64,000 bases of DNA, taken from contig NZ_QFXK01000018.1 of NCBI RefSeq assembly GCF_003261635.1, forward strand, positions 101,249 to 165,248, given 5' to 3'. The notes beneath the pieces are model-generated. The model saw only the letters and a program-made list of their open reading frames with translations. It ran no database searches and was not told where the DNA came from. Below, piece by piece: positions 26,786 through 34,369 of the stretch. The stretch's first letter is position 1. Each line of letters begins with the position of its first letter. Position numbers and translations under genes: made by a program. The stretch comes from Kribbella monticola (lineage in GTDB: Bacteria > Actinomycetota > Actinomycetes > Propionibacteriales > Kribbellaceae).

Positions 26786-28000
26786 ATGGCCGAGATCGTG
26801 GAGGAACTACCGACCTATCCGATGAGCCGCGGTCGCTGCCCGTTCGACCCGCCGCCCGAACTCGACCGGCTGCAAGACACCGAGCCACTGTCGCGGGTGA
26901 AACTGTGGGACGGCAGTACGCCGTGGATGGTGACCCGCTACGACCACAGTCGCCAGCTGCTCGCCGACCCTCGGATCAGTTCCGACCCGCGCAACGACGG
27001 CTTCCCGTTCTCGAACGCGGCTCAGTCGCAGAACCGCGGCCAGTTCAATGCGTTCATCGTCCGCGACGACCCCGACCACGCGGCCCAGCGCCGGCTGGTG
27101 ACCGCCGACTTCATGATCAAGCGGGTGGAGGCGATGCGGCCGCGGATCCAGGAGATCACCGACGGCCTGATCGACGACATCCTCGCCGGCCCGAAGCCGG
27201 CCGACCTGGTCGAGACGCTCGCCCTGCCGCTCCCGTCCCTGGTGATCTGCGAACTGCTCGGCGTCCCGTACGCCGACCGCACACTGTTCCACCGCCTCGG
27301 CAAGACGCTGCTCCGGCGCGACAACACCGCCGAGCAGAGCCGGGCCGCCAGCGAAGAACTGCGGGCCTACCTGCGGGACCTGGTGAAGCGCCTGGACTCC
27401 GCGCCCGACGACGCTCTGCTCAGCCGCCTGATCGTGCAGCAGTTGCGTACCGGGCAGATGGGCATCGAGGACATCGTCGACATGGCCCTGTTGCTACTGA
27501 TCGCCGGCCACGAGACGACCGCCAACATGATTGCCCTGGGCACCGTTGCGCTGCTCGAGCACCCCGATCAGCTGGCCGCCCTCCGCGACACCGACGACCC
27601 CAAGCTGGTCGCGAACGCCGTCGAGGAACTGCTGCGCTACCTGACCATCGTGCACAACGGCCGCCGCCGCGTCGCCCTGGACGACATCGAGATCGGCGGG
27701 CGGCTGATCCGCAAGGGTGACGGCGTGATCGTCGCGACCGAGATCGCCAACCGCGACGCCGAGGCCTTCCCCGACCCGGACAAACTCGACATCCACCGGG
27801 CCGCGCGGCACCACGTCGCCTTCGGGTACGGCGTACATCAATGCCTTGGGCAACCATTGGCACGCGTTGAGCTGCAGGTCGTCTACAGCACGCTCTACCG
27901 GCGCATCCCGACGCTGGCGCTGGCGATCCCACTCGACGAGGTGCCGTTCAAACACGACATGGCGATCTACGGCGTGCATGCGCTGCCGGTGACTTGGTGA
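26786..28000 (+). CDS. Cytochrome P450 (CYP105-like)
   Basis: This 404-residue soluble bacterial P450 starts at ATG 26786 with GGGGAG 6 nt upstream; an earlier in-frame ATG would overlap the operator. The oxygen-activating I-helix motif AGHETT is at about 240, ExxR in EELLRY at about 280, and the heme loop FGYGVHQCLGQPLA has the axial Cys at 353. All catalytic signatures are intact. It hydroxylates or otherwise oxidises a small hydrophobic substrate, taking electrons from the ferredoxin encoded 13 bp downstream and the reductase after it. The CYP105-like call is from overall resemblance; the substrate is unknown. Confidence 0.94.
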   Translation: MAEIVEELPTYPMSRGRCPFDPPPELDRLQDTEPLSRVKLWDGSTPWMVTRYDHSRQLLADPRISSDPRNDGFPFSNAAQSQNRGQFNAFIVRDDPDHAAQRRLVTADFMIKRVEAMRPRIQEITDGLIDDILAGPKPADLVETLALPLPSLVICELLGVPYADRTLFHRLGKTLLRRDNTAEQSRAASEELRAYLRDLVKRLDSAPDDALLSRLIVQQLRTGQMGIEDIVDMALLLLIAGHETTANMIALGTVALLEHPDQLAALRDTDDPKLVANAVEELLRYLTIVHNGRRRVALDDIEIGGRLIRKGDGVIVATEIANRDAEAFPDPDKLDIHRAARHHVAFGYGVHQCLGQPLARVELQVVYSTLYRRIPTLALAIPLDEVPFKHDMAIYGVHALPVTW

Positions 28001-28013
28001 TGGGAGAGCTGGG

Positions 28014-28208
28014 ATGAAGGTCGTTCTCGATCAGGACAGGTGCATCGGGTCGGGGCAGTGCGTCCTGTCGTCGCCCGAGGTGTTCGACCAGCGTGACGAC
28101 GACGGCATCGCCGTACTGCTGGCCGAACAGCCTCCCGCCGATGCCGAGGAAGGTGCGCGGGAGGCGGCCCGGATCTGTCCGGCGCTCGCGATCACGGTGG
28201 CGGAGTAG
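28014..28208 (+). CDS. Ferredoxin for the P450, 3Fe-4S type
   Basis: This 64-residue ferredoxin has Cys residues in CIGSGQC and ICPALA, three cluster-ligand Cys in all. That pattern (C-x5-C ... C-P) is typical of the [3Fe-4S] ferredoxins paired with actinomycete P450s. It carries single electrons from the reductase at 28215 to the P450. Spacing is 13 bp from the P450 stop and 6 bp to the reductase start. Confidence 0.94.
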   Translation: MKVVLDQDRCIGSGQCVLSSPEVFDQRDDDGIAVLLAEQPPADAEEGAREAARICPALAITVAE

Positions 28209-28214
28209 CCGCGC

Positions 28215-29417
28215 GTGCTGTCCCGGGTGGTCGTCGTCGGCGCCTCGGCCGCTGGACTCACCGCGGCCGAGGCGCTGCGGCGTGAGGGCTTCACGGGTGA
28301 GCTGACGATCATCGGCGACGAGGTGCATTCGCCGTACGACCGGCCGCCGCTGTCGAAGCAGATCCTCCGCGGCGCCTGGGAGCCCGATCGGATCGTCCTC
28401 CGCCCTGACGCGCTCCTGGCCGATCTCAAAGCGTCATGGATGCTTGGTACGCCGGCGGCCGGACTCGATCCGATCGGGCGCAAGGTGGTGCTCGCGGACG
28501 GTCGTGAGATCGGGTACGACGGCCTTGTCATCGCGACCGGGGCGACGCCACGGCGACTGCCGTTCGGGCACGACCTCGCCGGCGTACATCTGCTGCGGAC
28601 GCTCGACGACACCCTCGCGCTGCGGGACGGCCTGCGCTCAGCGCGCTCGATGGCGATCGTCGGCGCGGGCTTCCTCGGCGCCGAGGTCGCCGCGGTCGGG
28701 CGCGAGTCGGGGCTCGAGGTCACCATGATCGATCCCCTCCCTGCGCCGATGATCCGGCAGTTCGGCGCGGAGCTGGGCGGGTTGCTGGCACAGCTGCACC
28801 AGTCGCGCGGTGTGAATCTTCGTTGTGGCGTTGGCGTCAGCGCGTTGACGGGCGAGGGCGGCCGAGTCGCAGGTGTCGAGCTCTCCGATGGATCGCACGT
28901 GACCGCTGACCTCGTGCTGGTCGCGATCGGCGCGACCCCGGCGACCAGCTGGCTCGCCACCAGCGGGCTCCGCCTCGGCGACGGCGTGGAATGTGACCAG
29001 TACTGCGCCGCAGCGCCCGGCATCGTCGCGGCCGGCGACGTCGCCTCATGGCATCACCCCCGGATCGGGCGCCGCCGGCTGGAACACCGGATGAACGCCA
29101 CCGAGCAGGCAACGATCGCCGCCAAGAACCTGCTCGGCGCGAAGATCCCGTTCGCACCGGTCTCCTACTTCTGGACCGATCAGTACGACGTGAAACTCCA
29201 GGTCTACGGCCGATCCGGCGACGACCTCGACTTCCACATCGTCGCCGGCGACCCCACCGAAGGCCGCTTCGCCGCCCTCTACGGCGACGGCCACCACGTC
29301 ACCGGAGCCATGGCCTGGAACCTCCCCCGCCACGCCCGCCTCCTCCGCGCCCACGTCGCCAACCAAATCCCTTGGAAAGAGGCAGTCGCCCCCATCTCCA
29401 CCAACGTCGGCGGCTGA
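28215..29417 (+). CDS. FAD-dependent NAD(P)H-ferredoxin reductase
   Basis: This 400-residue reductase is of the putidaredoxin-reductase/rhodocoxin type. The FAD-binding motif is VVVVGASAAGLTAAEALR, followed by the conserved YDRPPLSKQ, VIATGATPRRLP, the NAD(P)H motif MAIVGAGFLGAEVAAVG, and the second FAD contact VAAGDVASW. The C-terminal dimerisation domain includes YFWTDQYDVKLQVYG. The start is GTG 28215. With the two preceding genes it makes a complete three-component P450 electron-transfer chain in one operon. Confidence 0.94.
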   Translation: MLSRVVVVGASAAGLTAAEALRREGFTGELTIIGDEVHSPYDRPPLSKQILRGAWEPDRIVLRPDALLADLKASWMLGTPAAGLDPIGRKVVLADGREIGYDGLVIATGATPRRLPFGHDLAGVHLLRTLDDTLALRDGLRSARSMAIVGAGFLGAEVAAVGRESGLEVTMIDPLPAPMIRQFGAELGGLLAQLHQSRGVNLRCGVGVSALTGEGGRVAGVELSDGSHVTADLVLVAIGATPATSWLATSGLRLGDGVECDQYCAAAPGIVAAGDVASWHHPRIGRRRLEHRMNATEQATIAAKNLLGAKIPFAPVSYFWTDQYDVKLQVYGRSGDDLDFHIVAGDPTEGRFAALYGDGHHVTGAMAWNLPRHARLLRAHVANQIPWKEAVAPISTNVGG

Positions 29418-29460
29418 CCCACCGCGAGCAAACGCCCGACGGCGCCGCCCCGACACGAAC

Positions 29461-29736
29461 TCAACGCCGGGCGGCGCTGATCCACCTGCGTGCGGCGGCA
29501 AGGAGCTTGGCGAGTCTGGTACGCCAGGTGGTCTGCGGTCGGGAGGGTGCGAGCGGATCGATCTTCCGGTGCACGAGTTTGCTCGGGTAGCTCGCCGCCT
29601 CACGTCCCGCCCGCGACGGGCGGCTGCTGGGACGAAGGCTTTTCGGCGTACGGCCGAGTGGCTGGTGGGCGACCGTCTGGCGTTTTCGGAGGACTCGTCG
29701 GTGCGCGGTGGCTCGTTCGGCATCTTCACTGGTCAT
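29461..29736 (-). CDS. Small, highly basic hypothetical protein
   Basis: This 91-residue ORF lies between the convergent reductase and PLP-enzyme genes. It is credible because GGAGGT lies 8 nt before the ATG and third positions are GC-rich like real genes here. The product is very rich in Arg, Ala and Pro, with an amphipathic basic C-terminal helix (RLAKLLAAARRWISAARR). No family is recognised. It might bind nucleic acid or membranes, or be spurious. Confidence 0.45.
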   Translation of the reverse strand: MTSEDAERATAHRRVLRKRQTVAHQPLGRTPKSLRPSSRPSRAGREAASYPSKLVHRKIDPLAPSRPQTTWRTRLAKLLAAARRWISAARR

Positions 29737-29832
29737 CGGATCCACCTCCGCGCCTCCAGTGACCGTTGCCCACGGCACGCACACGTCCACGAGCGGGCTG
29801 TGACAGCGTTGTTACATGCCGTTGCCTGGTTG

Positions 29833-31575
29833 TCAGCGTGCCGAGCGGGTGATGCAGGTAGCGGGGAGGTCGAACCAGCGGAGGTGGTCGAAGTCGGCGT
29901 TGACGGCGGCCTCGTCGGCGGTCGGGGCGGTGTGCTGGCAGGCCGAGAGGAGTTGCCGGGCCTCGGCGAGGTAGTCGTCGAGGGCGGATTCCGGGGCGGT
30001 GTCGTTGTGGTGCGGATAGCGCAAGGTGCCGTCCGCGTCGTAGCCGACCTGGGACAACCGCATCGGCGGCTCGACCGGGCCGCGGTGGTGCTTCCAGAGA
30101 CCGTTGGCCGGGTCGAACCGGTAGTCGCCCAGCAATCGCCAGCCGTCCCGCGCGACCAGCTTCACCGCTTCCACGACGTACGAGAAGACTGCTTCGGAGA
30201 TGAAGTAGTTGAAGTTGACCCGGACCCAGCCCGGTTTGATTCCCTCGCAGCCGTGCATGATCTCGGCGGCGAACTCCGCCGACTGCTGCAGGTCGATCCC
30301 GAGCAGCGTGTGCCCGTACGGTCCCGCGCAGGAACAGCCGCCGCGGGACTGGATGCCGAACAGATCGTTGAGCAGGGCAACGACGAAGTTGTGGTGCAGA
30401 TAGCGCCCGGACGGCGCCTTCACCACGAACGAGACGATCGACAGCCGCTCGGCGTCCAGGTTGCCGAGGATCTGGATGTTCGGCTCCTCGCGCCAGGCCT
30501 CCACCGCGCGGCGCAGGTACGCGTCCTCGTGCGCCCGGATCACCTCGATTCCGACCGCCTGCTTGAGCTGGAACACCAGGCCGGCCCGGATCGACTCGAT
30601 GATGGCCGGCGTGCCGCCCTCCTCGCGATGGATCGGGTCGTCGAGATAGCGATGCTCGTTCGGGTTCACGAACACGACCGTGCCGCCACCCGGTACGTCG
30701 GGTACGCGGTTGTGCAGCAGGTCGCGGCGCACGACCAGCACACCCGGCGTACCCGGGCCGCCGATGAACTTGTGCGGACTGAGGAAGATCGCGTCCTTGT
30801 ACGACAGCGGGTCGGCCGAGCGCCCGCCGTACATGTCGATCTCGATGTACGGCGCGGCGGCGGCGAAATCCCAGAACGACAAGGCGCCGTGCCGGTGCAG
30901 GAGCGCGGAGACCCGATGGGTGTTGCTGACGATGCCGGTGACGTTGCTCGCGGCGGAGAACGAGCCGATCTTGAGCGGCCGCTCGGCGTACCGGATCAGC
31001 TCTTCCTCGAGGCGCGGGATGTCGATGTGCCCGTCGGAGTCCTGGCCGATCGTCACCACGTCCGCGATCGACTCGCGCCATGGGAGCTCGTTGGAGTGGT
31101 GTTCGTACGGGCCGATGAAGACGACCGGGCGGCGCTCGGGCGGGATCTGGCCGGTCAGCTGGTACTCGTCCTCGAGGCCGGCCGGGATCCGCAGGCTGAG
31201 GACGCCGATCAGCTTGTCGATCGCGCCGGTCGCGCCGGACCCGCAGAAGATCACTGCGGTCTCGTCGTCGCCCCCGACGCTGTCGTGGATGATCTTGCGG
31301 GCGTCCTCGCGCAGCCGGGTGGTCTGCAGACCGGTGCCGCTGGACTCGGTGTGGGTGTTCGCGTACCGCGGCAGCACTTCTTCGCGGATGAAGTCCTCGA
31401 GGAAGGTGAGGGCCCGGCCGGACGCGGTGTAATCGGCGTACGTGACCCGGCGCGGGCCGTACGGACCGGGCATCACCTGGTCGTCGCCGATCACCGACGA
31501 CCGGATCCGGCTCAGCAGCGGGGTGTCCGGCGGCATCGCCAGCGCCTCGCTCGGTGCGGTCTCCTGGATCGTCAT
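29833..31575 (-). CDS. Class V aminotransferase-fold PLP enzyme
   Basis: This 580-residue PLP-dependent enzyme is of the class V (cysteine desulfurase/NifS-like) fold. The cofactor lysine is in FLSPHKFIGGPGTPG (K269). Other markers are YEHHSNELPWRE, the Asp-containing FWDFAAAAPYIEIDMYGG and a late RGGCSCAGPYGH Cys-rich loop. It is ~150 residues longer than SufS/IscS because of a C-terminal extension. The ATG at 31575 is preferred; longer frames would invade the divergent tenA promoter. Desulfurase, selenocysteine-lyase-like or transaminase chemistry are all possible; no Fe-S assembly genes are nearby. Confidence 0.82.
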   Translation of the reverse strand: MTIQETAPSEALAMPPDTPLLSRIRSSVIGDDQVMPGPYGPRRVTYADYTASGRALTFLEDFIREEVLPRYANTHTESSGTGLQTTRLREDARKIIHDSVGGDDETAVIFCGSGATGAIDKLIGVLSLRIPAGLEDEYQLTGQIPPERRPVVFIGPYEHHSNELPWRESIADVVTIGQDSDGHIDIPRLEEELIRYAERPLKIGSFSAASNVTGIVSNTHRVSALLHRHGALSFWDFAAAAPYIEIDMYGGRSADPLSYKDAIFLSPHKFIGGPGTPGVLVVRRDLLHNRVPDVPGGGTVVFVNPNEHRYLDDPIHREEGGTPAIIESIRAGLVFQLKQAVGIEVIRAHEDAYLRRAVEAWREEPNIQILGNLDAERLSIVSFVVKAPSGRYLHHNFVVALLNDLFGIQSRGGCSCAGPYGHTLLGIDLQQSAEFAAEIMHGCEGIKPGWVRVNFNYFISEAVFSYVVEAVKLVARDGWRLLGDYRFDPANGLWKHHRGPVEPPMRLSQVGYDADGTLRYPHHNDTAPESALDDYLAEARQLLSACQHTAPTADEAAVNADFDHLRWFDLPATCITRSAR

Positions 31576-31669
31576 GGCGTCAGGGTAAGCCGGTTCGTGA
31601 AGTTCGTCTCCTGCCAATCGTCGGTGCGCTTGGCTAGGGTTCTCAGCAGTCGACGGTGAGGAGCTGGGG

Positions 31670-32338
31670 ATGACGTTTTCCGCGGAACTGTGGGAGCGCG
31701 GCGCCGCGAAGGTGTACGAGGAGATCCTGCGCCACCCGTTCATCACCGGGCTCACCGACGGGACGCTGGAGCACTCCGCCTTCCGCTACTTCATCATCCA
31801 GGACAGCCACTACCTGCGGGCGTACTCGCGCGCGCTCACCCTCGTCGCCGCCCGGGCGACCCACGAGGACGAGGTGCGTCTCTTCGCCACCCACGCGGCC
31901 GAGGCGATCGCGGTCGAGCAAAGTCTGCATTCGGAGTTGCTCGGCTCGCTGGGCCTCGAATCGGCCGACGTCGACGCTGCCGGGTCACGGCCGACGACCA
32001 CGGCGTACATGTCCTATCTGACGGCTGTCTGCGCGACGGGCACGTACGCCGAGGCGGTGGCCGCCGTGCTGCCCTGCTACTGGATCTATCGCGACGTCGG
32101 CCGGGAACTGCTCAAGCGGTCGTCGCCCGATCCGGTCTACGCGCAATGGATCTCGACGTACGGGTCCGAGGAGTTCGACGCGGTCGTAGAGTCGGTGCTG
32201 GCGGTCACGGATCGGCTCGGCGGCGACGTCGGGCCGGCTGAGCGCGAACGGTGCCACCGGCACTTCTCCACCACCACCAGGTACGAGTGGATGTTCTGGG
32301 ACGCCGCGTACCGCGAGCTGGATTGGCCGGCCGGATGA
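31670..32338 (+). CDS. TenA-family protein (thiaminase II-like)
   Basis: This 222-residue all-helical protein is of the TenA/THI-4 family. The residues that form the active site in Bacillus TenA all have counterparts, shifted by one: D45 (FIIQDSHY), Y113, the nucleophile C136 (LPCYWIY) and E206 (RYEWMFW). TenA enzymes salvage thiamine by hydrolysing aminopyrimidine derivatives; relatives make other products. No TPP riboswitch or thiamine-synthesis gene is visible here, so a specialised role with the overlapping FAD oxidoreductase (ATGA overlap at 32335) is possible. Confidence 0.9.
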   Translation: MTFSAELWERGAAKVYEEILRHPFITGLTDGTLEHSAFRYFIIQDSHYLRAYSRALTLVAARATHEDEVRLFATHAAEAIAVEQSLHSELLGSLGLESADVDAAGSRPTTTAYMSYLTAVCATGTYAEAVAAVLPCYWIYRDVGRELLKRSSPDPVYAQWISTYGSEEFDAVVESVLAVTDRLGGDVGPAERERCHRHFSTTTRYEWMFWDAAYRELDWPAG

Positions 32339-33888
32339 CAGATTTCTACGACGTCGTGATCGTCGGCGGCGGCCACAACGGCCTGGTCGCGGCTGGATAC
32401 CTGGCCGGCGCGGGGCTGTCCACGCTCGTGCTGGAGCAGCAGGGGCACACGGGCGGCGCCGCGGTGAGCCAGCAGGTGTTCCCCGGCGTCGACGCCCGCC
32501 TGTCGCGGTACTCGTATCTCGTCAGCCTGCTCCCCGACAAGATCGTGGCCGACCTCGGCCTGTCCCTGGAGCTCCGGTCCCGCTCCGTCGCGTCGTACAC
32601 CCCCGTACGCCGGGGAGGGCGCGACCTGGGTCTTCTGGTCGACCGTCCCGAGGGCGCCGCGACCCGTGCGTCCTTCACGGCGTTGACGGGCAGCGACGCG
32701 GAGTACGACGCCTGGTCTGCCTTCTACGGGTCTGTCGGGGAACTCGCTGCCGTGGTCGCGCCGACGCTGCTCGAGCCGCTGGTGCCTGGTGAGTCGTTGC
32801 GTCGCCAGGTGGACCCGGCGTTGTGGGAGGCGCTGGTGGAGCGGCCGCTCGGAGAGGTGATCGAGCAGCGGTTCACCGACGACACGGTGCGGGGTGTGGT
32901 CGCGACGGACTCGGTGATCGGGACGTTCGCCGGCCTGCACGACGAGTCGCTGATCCAGAACCGGTGCTTCCTCTACCACCTGATCGGCAACGGCACCGGC
33001 GAATGGCGGGTGCCGGTCGGCGGTATGGGTGCTGTGACGGATGCTTTGGCGACTGCCGCCCGGCGGGCTGGTGCGTCGCTGGTGACGAACGCCTCGGTGA
33101 CGTCGGTCGAGGCCGACGGGAAGCGCGGCTCGGTGACGTGGCTCGGCGGTGACGGTGAGCGTTCGGTCGACTGCTCCTTCGTACTGGCCAACGTCGCGCC
33201 GGCCACACTCGACGGTCTGCGCGGGCGGTCGGTTTCTGCTCGACCGGAAGGATCCCAGCTCAAGATCAACCTGCTGCTGTCACGGCTCCCCCGGCTACGC
33301 TCGGGCGACGACCCAGCGCGCGCCTTCGCGGGCACCTTCCACATCGACGAGGACTACTCGCAACTCGAATCGGCTTATGTTGAAGCCGCCGGTGGCTCCC
33401 TGCCCGCAGTACCGCCGTCCGAGGTCTACTGCCACTCTTTGACGGACCCGTCCATCCTGAGCCCTGCCCTGATCGCCTCCGGGCATCACACCCTGACCGT
33501 CTTCGGCGTTCACTTCCCGGCCCGATTGTTTGCCTCCGACAACGATGCCGCCCGCAACGAGTCCGTACGCCGCGTGCTGGCCGGCCTGGAGTCGTACCTG
33601 GCGGAACCGCTCGAACCCTGCATCGCCCGCGACGCCGACGGCAACCTCTGCATCGAGGCCAAGACGCCGTACGACATCGAGGCATCCGTCGGCATGCCCG
33701 GCGGCCACATCTTCCACGGCGACCTGCAGTGGCCCTGGCTCGACAACTCCGCCGACACCGGCCGCTGGGGCGTCGAGACCGACGTCGCCAACCTCCTCGT
33801 CTGCGGCTCCGGCGCCCGCCGAGGCGGCGCCGTCAGCGGCATCCCCGGCCACAACGCCGCCCAGGCCGTCCTCGAACTACACCCCTGA
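32335..33888 (+). CDS. Phytoene-desaturase-like FAD oxidoreductase
   Basis: This 517-residue protein has an N-terminal FAD-binding motif DVVIVGGGHNGLVAAGYLAG and the following LVLEQQGHTGGAAVS segment, typical of the phytoene dehydrogenase/PYROXD2 group. It ends with a second dinucleotide contact, LLVCGSGARRGGAVSGIPG. In these proteins flavin oxidises or isomerises a C-C or C-N bond; no carotenoid genes are nearby, so a carotenoid role is unlikely. Its ATG overlaps the tenA stop (ATGA), so the two are translated together. Confidence 0.88.
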   Translation: MTDFYDVVIVGGGHNGLVAAGYLAGAGLSTLVLEQQGHTGGAAVSQQVFPGVDARLSRYSYLVSLLPDKIVADLGLSLELRSRSVASYTPVRRGGRDLGLLVDRPEGAATRASFTALTGSDAEYDAWSAFYGSVGELAAVVAPTLLEPLVPGESLRRQVDPALWEALVERPLGEVIEQRFTDDTVRGVVATDSVIGTFAGLHDESLIQNRCFLYHLIGNGTGEWRVPVGGMGAVTDALATAARRAGASLVTNASVTSVEADGKRGSVTWLGGDGERSVDCSFVLANVAPATLDGLRGRSVSARPEGSQLKINLLLSRLPRLRSGDDPARAFAGTFHIDEDYSQLESAYVEAAGGSLPAVPPSEVYCHSLTDPSILSPALIASGHHTLTVFGVHFPARLFASDNDAARNESVRRVLAGLESYLAEPLEPCIARDADGNLCIEAKTPYDIEASVGMPGGHIFHGDLQWPWLDNSADTGRWGVETDVANLLVCGSGARRGGAVSGIPGHNAAQAVLELHP

Positions 33889-33965
33889 AACTCGCCCCCC
33901 GAACCGATTTCGCATCCCCCCATCCGCCCTGCTACGATCCTCTTCGTTCGAACACAACAGAACAT

Positions 33966-34038
<73 letters not shown>

Positions 34039-34048
34039 CCGGCATCGA

Positions 34049-34086
34049 GGCTCAGGCAGACATCGCAATCTGTTCCTGGGCCTTTG
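34049..34086 (+). terminator. Probable terminator of tRNA-Lys
   Basis: An imperfect stem, GGCTCAGGCAGA pairing with TCTGTTCCTGGGCC (one G-T pair and a small bulge), is followed by TTTGTG 11 nt after the tRNA. The remaining ~180 bp to the next hairpin hold no gene that I can support. Confidence 0.5.
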
Positions 34087-34263
34087 TGCTGTCCGGGAAG
34101 AGATTTCCCACGATCCACGGGCAGCGCTCTCCGCTTCAGCAGATCTGGGCAGTTGGTGATGTCGGCCACACCGAGGCTGACCTTCGTCTGTGGTTGCCGC
34201 GAGCGTTGACGGTGGCATCGTGAAGCTGTAGCTGAGCCGGCGGTGGAGTTGTTTGTTGGGGGT

Positions 34264-34295
34264 GCGGGGTGGCGACGTGCTTGTCGCCACCCCGC
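34264..34295. terminator. Strong hairpin ending the MFS-heptapeptide transcript
   Basis: A perfect 13-bp stem (GCGGGGTGGCGAC / GTCGCCACCCCGC) with a 6-nt loop lies 32 bp past the stop of the heptapeptide ORF on the minus strand, followed on that strand by ACCCCCAACAAAC. It marks the end of the unit: nothing else is cotranscribed. Confidence 0.7.
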
Positions 34296-34327
34296 AGGGG
34301 GCAGGCCTCAGGGGCTGCCGGGTCGGG

Positions 34328-34351
34328 TCAGTTGGGGAACCAGTTGCGCAT
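34328..34351 (-). CDS. Heptapeptide ORF MRNWFPN behind an MFS exporter
   Basis: ATG CGC AAC TGG TTC CCC AAC TGA encodes only seven residues, Met-Arg-Asn-Trp-Phe-Pro-Asn. Support for real translation: a near-complete anti-Shine-Dalgarno match (18 nt, see separate entry) at ideal spacing, translational coupling to the MFS gene whose TGA lies inside that site, and a strong terminator 32 bp later, so the ORF is the last thing on the transcript. The aromatic-rich core (Trp-Phe-Pro) resembles minimal ribosomal peptides such as the pentapeptide precursors of biarylitides, but no modifying P450 is adjacent (the nearest is 6 kb away on the other strand). Possible roles are an exported signal or antibiotic peptide, a minimal RiPP precursor, or a translated regulatory peptide. 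Function unknown. Confidence 0.55.
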   Translation of the reverse strand: MRNWFPN

Positions 34352-34369
34352 CTGGGTCACCTCCTTTCT
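34352..34369 (-). promoter_or_regulatory. Exceptionally strong ribosome-binding site of the heptapeptide ORF
   Basis: Read on the + strand, CTGGGTCACCTCCTTTCT matches the canonical 3' end of actinobacterial 16S rRNA (CTGGATCACCTCCTTTCT) at 17 of 18 positions. The minus-strand mRNA is therefore complementary to almost the whole 16S tail. The AAGGAGG core ends 8 nt before the ATG. The MFS stop codon (34359-34357) is embedded in it. No other gene in the window has a comparable site. Confidence 0.75.

Noticed and set aside
31576..31669. TPP riboswitch before tenA
   Set aside because: The 94-bp region lacks the conserved CUGAGA and related THI-box blocks.
34328..34351. Biarylitide-type (MRYYH-like) RiPP cluster
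   Set aside because: The peptide sequence differs and no P450 follows it; the transcript ends at a terminator 32 bp later. Kept only as an analogy.
34352..34369. Fragment of a 16S rRNA gene
   Set aside because: The match to the 16S tail stops after 18 bp and has no flanking rRNA similarity; it is better explained as an extended ribosome-binding site of the heptapeptide ORF.
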